A stretch of DNA of 10,858 bases, from the NCBI GenBank assembly GCA_002452555.1, contig DKER01000019.1, positions 1 through 10,858 on the forward strand, written 5' to 3'. The notes beneath the pieces were generated by a model. That model ran no database searches, was not told where the DNA came from, and was given only the letters and a program-made list of their open reading frames with translations. The position numbers and the translations under genes were made by a program. Shown here piece by piece: positions 1-5,639 of this stretch. The stretch is from Fidelibacterota bacterium UBA6817 (GTDB lineage: Bacteria > Fidelibacterota > Fidelibacteria > Fidelibacterales > Fidelibacteraceae). The number at the start of each line of letters is the position of its first letter. The stretch's first letter is position 1.

Positions 1-16
1 GTATCATATAAAATAG

Positions 17-49
17 TTTGGTAAATGTTTTAGTCAATTATTAAATTTG
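17..49 (+). promoter_or_regulatory. Candidate FCB-type promoter for the rplM operon
   Basis: TTTG at 17-20 is followed, after 21 bases, by TAAATTTG at 42-49. This fits the known Bacteroidota sigma-A consensus of TTTG near -33 and TAnnTTTG near -7. Transcription would start near position 55, giving a leader of about 85 bases before the rplM start codon. The match is by eye in an AT-rich stretch, so chance is possible. No convincing TTGACA/TATAAT pair is seen nearby. Confidence 0.42.
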
Positions 50-66
50 CAAGCTTGAAACGCAGT

Positions 67-118
67 CCCGGAAATGTTTTGAGCTAACATCACGGTGACT
101 CCGGGTGAAGAGAGTCAC
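67..118 (+). promoter_or_regulatory. Candidate structured leader of rplM
   Basis: Three inverted repeats are packed between the presumed transcription start and the ribosome-binding site. CCCGGA (67-72) can pair with TCCGGG (100-105), enclosing a small stem ATGTT (74-78)/AACAT (86-90) with a seven-base loop. GTGACT (95-100) can pair with AGTCAC (113-118). The first and third pairings share position 100 and the 101-105 segment lies in the loop of the third, so the two folds compete. Leaders that bind L13 or another operon protein are known for rplM operons in other phyla. Calling this one autoregulatory is inference; no family-level match is claimed. Confidence 0.35.
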
Positions 119-138
119 ATAAACGGAGGAATTCGACT

Positions 139-591
139 TTGAAAACGTATACGGCAAAACCGTCGGAGATCGTTAGGAAGTGGATCTTAATTGATGCCAC
201 TGATTTGGTTTTGGGCCGGTTATCCAGTGAAGTTGCCCAGTTACTCAGGGGCAAGCACAAGCCCACATTCACCCCGCATATAGACACGGGTGATTTTGTT
301 ATTATCGTGAATGCCGAAAAAGTGCGGTTAACAGGTAATAAAGAGCAATATAAAACATTTTTCCGTCATACGGGGTATCCCGGAGGGACCCGTTTTACAA
401 GTTTAAGGGAATTACGTTCAACCCGCCCTGAAGATGTGATTACGCGTGCCGTCAAGGGAATGCTTCCTCACAACCGCTTGGGCCGGCAGTTAATCAAAAA
501 GCTGAAGGTTTACAGAGGGGCTGAGCATCCTCATGAGGCACAGCAGCCGGAAACCTGGAATCTGAAAAAGGAGTTGAGTGTCAATGAATAA
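139..591 (+). CDS. rplM: 50S ribosomal protein L13
   Basis: This is L13 of the large ribosomal subunit, an early-assembly protein that binds 23S rRNA. The 150-residue product matches the family's usual length (about 142-150). Recognisable segments are the N-terminal KTYTAKP, then W-x-L-I-D-A-T-D-L-V-L-GRL, the LRGKHKPTFTPHIDTGD block near residues 37-53, and the C-terminal KGMLPHNRLGRQ, then LKVYRGAEHPHEAQQP. The start is TTG at 139, preceded by GGAGG at 125-129; no better in-frame start exists and the N-terminus fits the family. The gene opens the operon and overlaps rpsI by eight bases. The C-terminus is slightly extended (NLKKELSVNE). Confidence 0.97.
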   Translation: MKTYTAKPSEIVRKWILIDATDLVLGRLSSEVAQLLRGKHKPTFTPHIDTGDFVIIVNAEKVRLTGNKEQYKTFFRHTGYPGGTRFTSLRELRSTRPEDVITRAVKGMLPHNRLGRQLIKKLKVYRGAEHPHEAQQPETWNLKKELSVNE

Positions 592-976
592 GAATGAATA
601 CATTGCCGTTGGTCGGCGTAAATCAGCCATCGCCCGGGTACGGCTTCGTCCCGGAACAGGTAAGATCATTGTCAACAAAAGGCCTTTGGAAGAGTATTTT
701 GGGCGGGAGACGTCCCAAATGATCGTCAGGCAGCCTCTTGAAGCAATCAAGATCAGTAATGCATACGATATAGTGGTTACCGTTCATGGCGGCGGTCCAA
801 CCGGTCAGGCCGGAGCGATCCGACACGGTTTAAGCCGTGCTTTGACCATGGCTAATCCGGAATCCCGTTCCGTTCTGAAATCCGCCGGTTTTCTCACCCG
901 CGATCCCCGCAGGGTTGAACGGAAGAAATATGGTCTGCGTGGCGCCCGTCGTGCTTTCCAATTCTCAAAGCGTTAA
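584..976 (+). CDS. rpsI: 30S ribosomal protein S9
   Basis: This is S9 of the small subunit, whose C-terminal tail reaches the P-site tRNA. Visible signatures are the N-terminal A-V-G-R-R-K-S-A-I-A-R-V-R-L, the central GGGPTGQAGAIRHGLSRAL, and the basic tail LTRDPRRVERKKYGLRGARR ending FQFSKR; the final Lys-Arg is the conserved tRNA-contacting end. I place the start at ATG 584, ten bases after AAGGAG (568-573). A GTG two codons upstream (578) is possible but sits too close to that site. The product is 130 residues, normal for the family. The start lies inside the last codons of rplM, so the two are probably translationally coupled, as is usual for this pair. Confidence 0.96.
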   Translation: MNKNEYIAVGRRKSAIARVRLRPGTGKIIVNKRPLEEYFGRETSQMIVRQPLEAIKISNAYDIVVTVHGGGPTGQAGAIRHGLSRALTMANPESRSVLKSAGFLTRDPRRVERKKYGLRGARRAFQFSKR

Positions 977-995
977 CCGTTTATCGGAGATTTTA

Positions 996-1760
996 ATGAG
1001 TAATATAACATTAGAAACATTATTAGGAACCGGTGCCCATTTTGGACATCTGTCATCAAAGTGGAATCCTGCCATGAAAGATTATATCTACATGGAAAAA
1101 AACGGGATTCATATCATTGATTTGAAGAAAACAATCCAATCTCTGGAAGAAGCCGCAGAATTTATAGGCAATATTTCGCGACAGGGCGGTGAAATCCTGT
1201 TTGTCGGGACAAAAAAGCAGGCTCGTGCCGTTATCGAGGATGAAGCGATACGGAGCAACAGCCATTATATCACAGAACGCTGGCTCGGCGGAACGCTGAC
1301 CAATTTTGTCACCATCAAACGCTCTATCCGGAGGATGATGCAACTTCAGCGGGACAGCGAAAGCGAAGATGCCTGGTCTAATCTGACCAAGAAAGAGATT
1401 CAGGGACTGAAAAGAGAAAAAGAGAAGCTGGAATCCCTGCATCGCGGCATTAAAGACATGAAAAAGCTGCCTGATGTACTTATTATAATTGACACCGTGC
1501 ATGAAAAAATTGCTGTTGCCGAAGCTAAAAAATTGGATATTCCCATTATTGCATTGCTTGATACCAATGCTGATCCCAATATCATTGATTATCCCATTCC
1601 CGGTAATGATGATTCAATACGGACTATACAGTTAATAGCCCGTCGTTTGGCTGATGCGATTCTGGAAGGACGAGGCTCAAAAAAAGTGTTGTCTGAGGAA
1701 AAAAAGGAATCAGCTGAAAAGGAAAATCCGGTTCAAACTGCAACAACTGAAGACGTGTAA
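996..1760 (+). CDS. rpsB: 30S ribosomal protein S2
   Basis: This is S2 of the small subunit. The 254-residue product begins at ATG 996 with SNITLETLLGTGAHFGHL, the standard S2 N-terminus, followed by WNPAMKDYIYMEKNGIHIIDL. Further marks are FVGTKKQA near residue 70, ERWLGGTLTNF near 95, and the C-terminal DTNADPNIIDYPIPGNDDS. The reading frame is open further upstream into rpsI, but CGGAGA at 985-990 and the family N-terminus fix the start. The gap to rpsI is 19 bases. The last 25 or so residues are a Lys/Glu-rich tail beyond the conserved fold, a kind of extension that is common and variable in S2. Confidence 0.96.
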   Translation: MSNITLETLLGTGAHFGHLSSKWNPAMKDYIYMEKNGIHIIDLKKTIQSLEEAAEFIGNISRQGGEILFVGTKKQARAVIEDEAIRSNSHYITERWLGGTLTNFVTIKRSIRRMMQLQRDSESEDAWSNLTKKEIQGLKREKEKLESLHRGIKDMKKLPDVLIIIDTVHEKIAVAEAKKLDIPIIALLDTNADPNIIDYPIPGNDDSIRTIQLIARRLADAILEGRGSKKVLSEEKKESAEKENPVQTATTEDV

Positions 1761-1776
1761 AAGGAGTTCTGTTCCT

Positions 1777-2379
1777 ATGACTATAACAGCCGCTATGGTA
1801 AAAGAGCTTCGGGAAAAAACCGGAGCCGGTATGATGGATTGTAAAAATGCCCTGAACAAAACAGACGGTGATCTTGAGAAAGCCGTAGATTATCTGCGTG
1901 CTCAGGGAATTGCAAAAGCAGAAAAAAAGTCCAGTAGAGCAGCTTCAGACGGACTGGTCTGGGCTTATATCCATCAGGGTAATAAACTGGGATCGCTGGT
2001 TGAAATTAACTGTGAAACAGATTTCGTGGCCAACACTGACGAATTCCAGAGCTTTGTAAAGGATGTTGCCATGCAGGTCGCTGCCTCTGCTCCCATTGCT
2101 ATCCGCCGCGAAGATGTTGACCCCGATATTCTTGCCCGTGAAAAGGCAATTTATAAAGAACAGATCATTAATGAAGGCAAACCGGAACACATTGCGGATA
2201 AAATTGTTACGGGTAAACTGGAAAAGTTCTACAAAGACAATGTATTGCTTGAACAGCCCTTCTTTAAAGATCCTGAAAAAACCATTGAAATTTATCTGAA
2301 AGAGACCATCAGCAAACTTGGTGAAAACATCCAGATTGCCAGATTTTCCCGGTTTGTTTTAGGTGAAAACAGCAAATAA
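1777..2379 (+). CDS. tsf: Elongation factor Ts, short form
   Basis: EF-Ts is the cytoplasmic exchange factor that releases GDP from EF-Tu. The 200-residue product has the N-terminal UBA-like domain with VKELREKTGAGMMDCKNAL (residues 8-26) and LRAQGIAKAEKKSSR, then the EF-Tu contact motif TDFVAN (81-86) that follows EINCE. The C-terminal KLGENIQIARFSRF is also typical. It is clearly shorter than the E. coli type (about 280 residues) and resembles the compact form with one core subdomain found in Thermus and many other bacteria. The start is ATG 1777, nine bases after AAGGAG (1761-1766); an upstream open stretch in the same frame lies inside rpsB and is not coding. rpsB-tsf is a near-universal pair. 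Confidence 0.96.
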   Translation: MTITAAMVKELREKTGAGMMDCKNALNKTDGDLEKAVDYLRAQGIAKAEKKSSRAASDGLVWAYIHQGNKLGSLVEINCETDFVANTDEFQSFVKDVAMQVAASAPIAIRREDVDPDILAREKAIYKEQIINEGKPEHIADKIVTGKLEKFYKDNVLLEQPFFKDPEKTIEIYLKETISKLGENIQIARFSRFVLGENSK

Positions 2380-2405
2380 ATTTGACCAATAATCAGGAGT
2401 CTGTT

Positions 2406-3122
2406 GTGCCGGACCTTCCTTATCAACGGATTTTATTGAAACTGAGCGGAGAAATTCTTGCCGGTAACAACGGAACGGGAATTGATCCTCCGGTTGTTAC
2501 CTATTTTGCCAGGGAAATTAAATCTGTCTATGATCTTGGGGTTCAGATTTGTCTCGTCATCGGCGGAGGAAATATCTTCCGCGGCGGTGCCAACACCCAG
2601 ACAATAGACAGGGTTACCGGAGACTATATGGGTATGCTGGGGACTGTGATCAATGCATTGGCCATACAGGATTCCCTGGAAAAACACGGGATACCAAGCC
2701 GTATTCAAACCGCCTTGAGCATCACACAGATTGCAGAACCCTTTATCCGAAGAAAAGCATTGAGACACATGGAAAAAGGGCGGGTTCTGATTTTTGCTGC
2801 CGGAACGGGAAATCCGTTCTTTACCACCGATTCAGCGGCTGCATTACGCGCTGCTGAAATGAATGTTGATGCCGTATTAAAAGGGACAAAGGTTGACGGG
2901 GTATATGACAAGGATCCTGTAAAATATCCCGATGCAAAGCGGTATACAAAACTCTCATACACAGAAGCAATCGAACAAAATTTAAAAGTAATGGATATGA
3001 GTGCCATAGCCCTGTGCCGCGAGAATCATATTCCAATAATTGTCTTTAATTTCAGGAATGAAGGCAATTTGGCACGGGCAGTCAAGGGTGAACCGATTGG
3101 TACAATCTTAGGAGGTTTATGA
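2406..3122 (+). CDS. pyrH: UMP kinase
   Basis: PyrH is the bacterial hexameric UMP kinase of the amino-acid-kinase fold; it converts UMP and ATP to UDP and ADP. Visible are the N-terminal LLKLSGEILAG, the glycine-rich VIGGGNIFRG near residues 51-60, the GNPFFTTDSAAALRAAE nucleotide-binding stretch near 135-151, and the KGTKVDGVYDKDP loop near 159-171. I choose GTG 2406 (238 residues) because CAGGAG at 2394-2399 lies six bases before it; a TTG at 2382 is in frame but has no ribosome site. The gene overlaps frr at its 3' end. Its substrate is the product of the pyr operon at 5638-10858, although it is transcribed with translation genes. Confidence 0.96.
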   Translation: MPDLPYQRILLKLSGEILAGNNGTGIDPPVVTYFAREIKSVYDLGVQICLVIGGGNIFRGGANTQTIDRVTGDYMGMLGTVINALAIQDSLEKHGIPSRIQTALSITQIAEPFIRRKALRHMEKGRVLIFAAGTGNPFFTTDSAAALRAAEMNVDAVLKGTKVDGVYDKDPVKYPDAKRYTKLSYTEAIEQNLKVMDMSAIALCRENHIPIIVFNFRNEGNLARAVKGEPIGTILGGL

Positions 3123-3685
3123 TGTTGGAAGCATTGTATAAAGAATGTAAAGAAAAAATGCAGAAGAGCACGGAACACATTCGTCATGAATTGGCAACGA
3201 TCAGAACCGGACGTGCTTCTACGGCATTACTGGACGGTATAAAAGTAGATTATTACGGCAATCCAACACCTCTTAATCAGGTTGCCAATATCACCGTTCC
3301 CGAAGCAAGACTTCTTGTTATTCAACCCTGGGAAAAAAATATGCTGCCTGTCATTGAGAAAGCGGTCTTGGCCAGTGATCTGGGATTAAATCCTTCCAAT
3401 GACGGACAGGTAATCCGGCTTCCCATTCCCCCCATGTCCGAAGAAAGACGCCGGGATATGTCACGCCTGGTTGGCAAAATTTCTGAAGAAGGACGCATCA
3501 GTATCAGAAATATTCGCCGGGATTGTAATGATCAGATAAAAAAATTGGAAAAGGACAGCACCATTTCAAAAGATAATGCAGCTGACGGACTGGACGAAAT
3601 TCAGAACATTACCAATGAATATATCAGTAAAATTGATGAGCTGTTCCAACACAAAGAAAAAGAGATTATGGAAGATCAGTTTTAA
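3122..3685 (+). CDS. frr: Ribosome recycling factor
   Basis: RRF acts with EF-G to split the post-termination ribosome. The 187-residue product is the standard length. Domain I helices carry the N-terminal KMQKSTEHIRHELATIRTGRAS, domain II the YYGNPTPLNQVANITVPEARLLVIQPW segment, and the C-terminal helix pair begins at IPPMSEERRRDM and runs to the end. The start is ATG 3122, six bases after GGAGG (3111-3115), which lies inside the last codons of pyrH. ATG 3119 directly precedes it and would give one more residue with a cramped three-base spacing. The adjacent pyrH-frr order is widely conserved. The operon's terminator follows 23 bases after the stop. Confidence 0.96.
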   Translation: MLEALYKECKEKMQKSTEHIRHELATIRTGRASTALLDGIKVDYYGNPTPLNQVANITVPEARLLVIQPWEKNMLPVIEKAVLASDLGLNPSNDGQVIRLPIPPMSEERRRDMSRLVGKISEEGRISIRNIRRDCNDQIKKLEKDSTISKDNAADGLDEIQNITNEYISKIDELFQHKEKEIMEDQF

Positions 3686-3708
3686 TCCGATATTTATCAT
3701 ATGAAATA

Positions 3709-3736
3709 GAAAAGCCCCGGAAATCCGGGGCTTTTC
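3709..3736. terminator. Bidirectional intrinsic terminator between frr and arsR-like gene
   Basis: GAAAAGCCCCGG (3709-3720), an AAAT loop, and CCGGGGCTTTTC (3725-3736) form a perfect 12-base-pair stem. The A/T ends of the stem give a U-rich 3' side on either strand. It lies 23 bases beyond the frr stop and 26 bases beyond the end of the converging regulator gene, so it probably serves both. It is the clearest terminator in the window. Confidence 0.9.
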
Positions 3737-3770
3737 CATTTGGAAAGGAAAACTTCCTTTGACTAAATGG
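3736..3770. repeat. Second nested inverted repeat at the convergent junction
   Basis: AAAGGAA (3744-3750) and TTCCTTT (3754-3760) form a seven-base-pair hairpin with loop AAC. It is enclosed by CCATTT (3736-3741) and AAATGG (3765-3770). The outer right arm overlaps the stop codon of the regulator gene, so on the - strand this hairpin forms first and the GC-rich terminator follows. It may assist termination or protect the mRNA 3' end; that is inference. Confidence 0.5.
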
Positions 3771-4086
3771 CTGTGATTAAAGGTCTTTTACTAAACTTCT
3801 CAAAACAATCATACATGAAGTTCAGGTTTTTAACCAACGTAATATCACAAACAGAATAATAAAGAGAAGTACCCTGCCGGCGGTATTTTACCAACCCGGC
3901 ATGTAGTAAAACCCTGAGGTGCTGGGATGTGACGGCCTGCGATTCCTCCAGATAATCCCGTATGTCCATAACACAATGCTCTGAACGATTCAAAAATATT
4001 AAAATCTTAACTCTTAGCGGGTGACTCAATACCTTGCATGTTTTGGAGATGACTATTGATTTTTCTTGCTCGGGCACATCATTCAT
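3763..4086 (-). CDS. ArsR/SmtB-family winged-helix repressor
   Basis: This is a 107-residue single-domain transcription regulator. The N-terminal helix holds CKVLSHPLRVKILIFL (residues 17-32). The recognition-helix region S-Q-A-V-T-S-Q-H-L-R-V-L-L-H-A-G-L-V (49-66) and the wing KYRRQGTSLYYSV (67-79) are typical of ArsR/SmtB dimers, which leave DNA when an inducer binds. The usual metal motif ELCVCDL is replaced by EHCVMDI (36-42), and the C-terminal helix lacks the SmtB-type Asp/His set. Cysteines lie at 17, 38, 80 and 94, so a thiol-based signal is possible, but the effector is unknown. The start is ATG 4086, eight bases after AGGA (4095-4098); TTG 4092 lies too close to it. The gene faces the SpmA/SpmB pair across a shared AT-rich region, the usual layout for local control. 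Confidence 0.9.
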   Translation of the reverse strand: MNDVPEQEKSIVISKTCKVLSHPLRVKILIFLNRSEHCVMDIRDYLEESQAVTSQHLRVLLHAGLVKYRRQGTSLYYSVCDITLVKNLNFMYDCFEKFSKRPLITAI

Positions 4087-4124
4087 CTTCAATATCCTTA
4101 TGCAATTTCAAAATAATATTAGAC

Positions 4125-4134
4125 AAAATATTTT
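4125..4134. repeat. Palindrome AAAATATTTT, copy 1 (possible operator)
   Basis: A perfect ten-base palindrome lies 38 bases upstream of the regulator's start codon. The identical sequence recurs at 4191-4200. ArsR-family dimers bind AT-rich inverted repeats near their own promoters, so the position fits autorepression. In an AT-rich region a short A/T palindrome can occur by chance, so the operator role is tentative. Confidence 0.35.
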
Positions 4135-4189
4135 AGCAAGTCACTACTACAAAAATACTACATTTGAAATAATATGATGATTTATGCGG

Positions 4190-4201
4190 AAAAATATTTT
4201 T
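4190..4201. repeat. Palindrome AAAATATTTT, copy 2, extended (possible operator)
   Basis: The second copy at 4191-4200 extends to a 12-base palindrome, AAAAATATTTTT, and touches the TTGACA candidate at 4201. Its start is 66 bases from that of copy 1. If the repressor binds both, each copy could govern one of the two divergent transcripts. This is inference from placement. Confidence 0.35.
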
Positions 4202-4232
4202 TGACAAATTGGAGGATATAAGGCGTATTTAT
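4201..4232 (+). promoter_or_regulatory. Candidate promoter for the spmA-spmB pair
   Basis: TTGACA (4201-4206) is followed after 19 bases by TATTTAT (4226-4232). The -35 box is perfect for housekeeping sigma, but the spacing is long and the -10 box weak. An alternative is TACATTTG at 4159-4166, which fits the TAnnTTTG form proposed upstream of rplM but lacks a TTTG partner. On the other strand TATTTTTG (4157 down to 4150) could serve the regulator gene. None is decisive. The rest of the 4087-4294 gap is plain AT-rich sequence without an evident gene. Confidence 0.25.
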
Positions 4233-4294
4233 TTTTATATTAGGCCTGATTTTAATTAATGAAAACGGACACGTTACAGAAAGGAGGCTGACCC

Positions 4295-4993
4295 TTGATA
4301 AATATCATTTGGCTTGGTATGATCGTAATCGGAGTATCTGTTGCCTCGATAGATTGTCTGATTGATTTTACCAACGGGACTTTAACCTGGAATCCCTCGC
4401 TTGTCCCCTTGGTAGACCTGACAACCGGCGTTTTTGAGTCGGTAAAATTTGCCGTTACGCTTGCCATAGGATTGGTAGGTATCATGTCGTTGTGGCTTGG
4501 ACTCATGAAGATTGCGGAGAAATCCGGCTTAATACAGATAATAGCCCGTGCAGTAAAGCCGGTTATGATCCGCCTTTTTCCTGATATTCCCGTTGAACAT
4601 CCGGCTATGGGTTCTTTGATCATGGCTATTGCAGCCGGCATGCTGGGGCTCGGGAATTCTGCCACGCCCCTTGCTCTTAAAGCCATGCAGGAAATGCAGA
4701 AATTAAATAAATTTAAGGAAACTGCATCAAATGCAATGTGTATGTTTATGGCCATGAGTACATCCAGCGTTACGATAATTCCTGCAACCATCATCGGAAT
4801 CCGGGCTGCCGCAAACTCTTCCAATGCATCAGAAATAATCGGACCGGTAATTTTGGCTACCGGAATATCAACCACTGTAGCAATTATCATGACAAAACTC
4901 TTGGAAAAACTGCCCCGGTACCGGTATCCGGAACAAGCCGATGCTCAGGAACAGGATGGCAGTGTTGAACTCACGACCGGTAAGGAGGAATAA
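4295..4993 (+). CDS. spmA: SpmA-like nucleoside-recognition (Gate) domain membrane protein
   Basis: The 232-residue product is an integral membrane protein of the Gate/nucleoside-recognition type, like Bacillus SpmA, which affects spore core dehydration. Many non-sporulating bacteria carry the same pair, with unknown function. Hydrophobic segments lie near residues 3-22, 50-72, 106-120, 146-168 and 182-200. The signature GLGNSATPLALKAM (118-131) is conserved in SpmA proteins. The C-terminal 30 residues are polar and probably cytoplasmic. The start is TTG 4295 with AAGGAGG (4281-4287) seven bases before it. The gene is followed after two bases by the spmB-like gene, whose ribosome site lies inside this gene's last codons. 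Nothing here shows sporulation, so the symbol denotes homology only; transport of a nucleoside or ion is possible but unproven. Confidence 0.85.
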   Translation: MINIIWLGMIVIGVSVASIDCLIDFTNGTLTWNPSLVPLVDLTTGVFESVKFAVTLAIGLVGIMSLWLGLMKIAEKSGLIQIIARAVKPVMIRLFPDIPVEHPAMGSLIMAIAAGMLGLGNSATPLALKAMQEMQKLNKFKETASNAMCMFMAMSTSSVTIIPATIIGIRAAANSSNASEIIGPVILATGISTTVAIIMTKLLEKLPRYRYPEQADAQEQDGSVELTTGKEE

Positions 4994-4995
4994 AG

Positions 4996-5532
4996 ATGTT
5001 TCAATCAATATTAAACGCCATATCTGCTTTGGCCATTCCGTTGATTATTGTTTTAATTCCCATATATGGTTACCGAAAAGGCCTGAAAGTCTATGAAGTA
5101 TTTGTTGTCGGTGCCAAAGAAGGATTTGATGTTGCCCTGAGAATTATTCCCTATCTGGTTGCTATTTTTGCTGCTATCAGCGTATTCAGAACCTCGGGAG
5201 CAATGAATGTCCTTACCTGGGCTTTAAGTCCTGTTACCGGTCTTATCGGTATGCCCGGAGAAGTGCTGCCTTTAGCTTTTATGCGGCCTCTCTCCGGTAG
5301 CGGTGCTTTGGGGATTGTTTCTGAACTGGTTCAAACACACGGACCTGATTCTACCATCGGCAGAATGGCATCCATTATGATGGGTTCCACGGAAACGACT
5401 TTTTATGTTCTGGCCGTTTATTTCGGATCTGTTTCCGTCACAAACTCGCGCCATGCCGTTCCCGCTGCACTTACAGCTGATCTGGTAGGTATGATATCAG
5501 CCGTCGTAATAACAAATATTATTTTTGGTTAA
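4996..5532 (+). CDS. spmB: SpmB-like Gate-domain membrane protein
   Basis: The 178-residue product matches Bacillus SpmB, the partner of SpmA, in length and motifs. Hydrophobic segments lie near residues 8-25, 48-66, 88-108, 124-146 and 160-177. Family marks are GAKEGFDVALRIIPYLVAI (39-57), RPLSGSGALGI (97-107) and GSTETTFYVLAVYFGSV (130-146). The two proteins look like halves of one Gate-type unit and probably work together in the inner membrane. The start is ATG 4996, seven bases after TAAGGAGG (4981-4988). No strong terminator follows before the converging pyr operon ends at 5638. The biochemical role in a non-sporulating setting is not known. Confidence 0.87.
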   Translation: MFQSILNAISALAIPLIIVLIPIYGYRKGLKVYEVFVVGAKEGFDVALRIIPYLVAIFAAISVFRTSGAMNVLTWALSPVTGLIGMPGEVLPLAFMRPLSGSGALGIVSELVQTHGPDSTIGRMASIMMGSTETTFYVLAVYFGSVSVTNSRHAVPAALTADLVGMISAVVITNIIFG

Positions 5533-5553
5533 TCCGGGTTAAAAACAGGTTAA
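5527..5553 (+). repeat. Three GGTTAA hexamers in near-helical phase
   Basis: GGTTAA occurs at 5527-5532, 5537-5542 and 5548-5553, with start-to-start steps of 10 and 11 bases. The first copy contains the spmB stop codon. Such phasing puts the copies on one face of the helix, but the motif is short and no protein is known to me that would use it here. The remaining junction to 5637 is AT-rich, with no clear gene. Confidence 0.3.
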
Positions 5554-5604
5554 GACTGAATACGATTTGTTTGAAAAATGGTTTTTTTATGACAAGATTT
5601 TTTG

Positions 5605-5639
5605 AAGTTTAATTACCAGCTTTTGACCAGTTTAAACTT
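5605..5639. repeat. Weak inverted repeat at the end of pyrK
   Basis: AAGTTTAA (5605-5612) and TTAAACTT (5632-5639) are perfect eight-base inverted arms with a 19-base loop. The right arm covers the pyrK stop codon. A T-rich stretch (5595-5603) lies to the left, which is A-rich on the pyr transcript, so it is not a standard terminator for pyrK. It may be a weak transcript end or chance. Confidence 0.3.

Noticed and set aside
915..995. Possible N-terminal extension of S2
   Set aside because: The upstream stretch lies within rpsI, does not resemble S2, and a good ribosome site precedes ATG 996.
1056..1502. Open frame of 148 codons on the - strand inside rpsB
   Set aside because: It is opposite conserved S2 sequence and has no family features.
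1654..1776. Possible N-terminal extension of EF-Ts
   Set aside because: It lies within rpsB; family N-terminus and AAGGAG support ATG 1777.
4252..4890. Long open frame (212 codons) on the - strand opposite spmA
   Set aside because: It lies antisense to a gene with clear SpmA motifs, has no good ribosome site, and its composition is what the complement of a hydrophobic protein gives.
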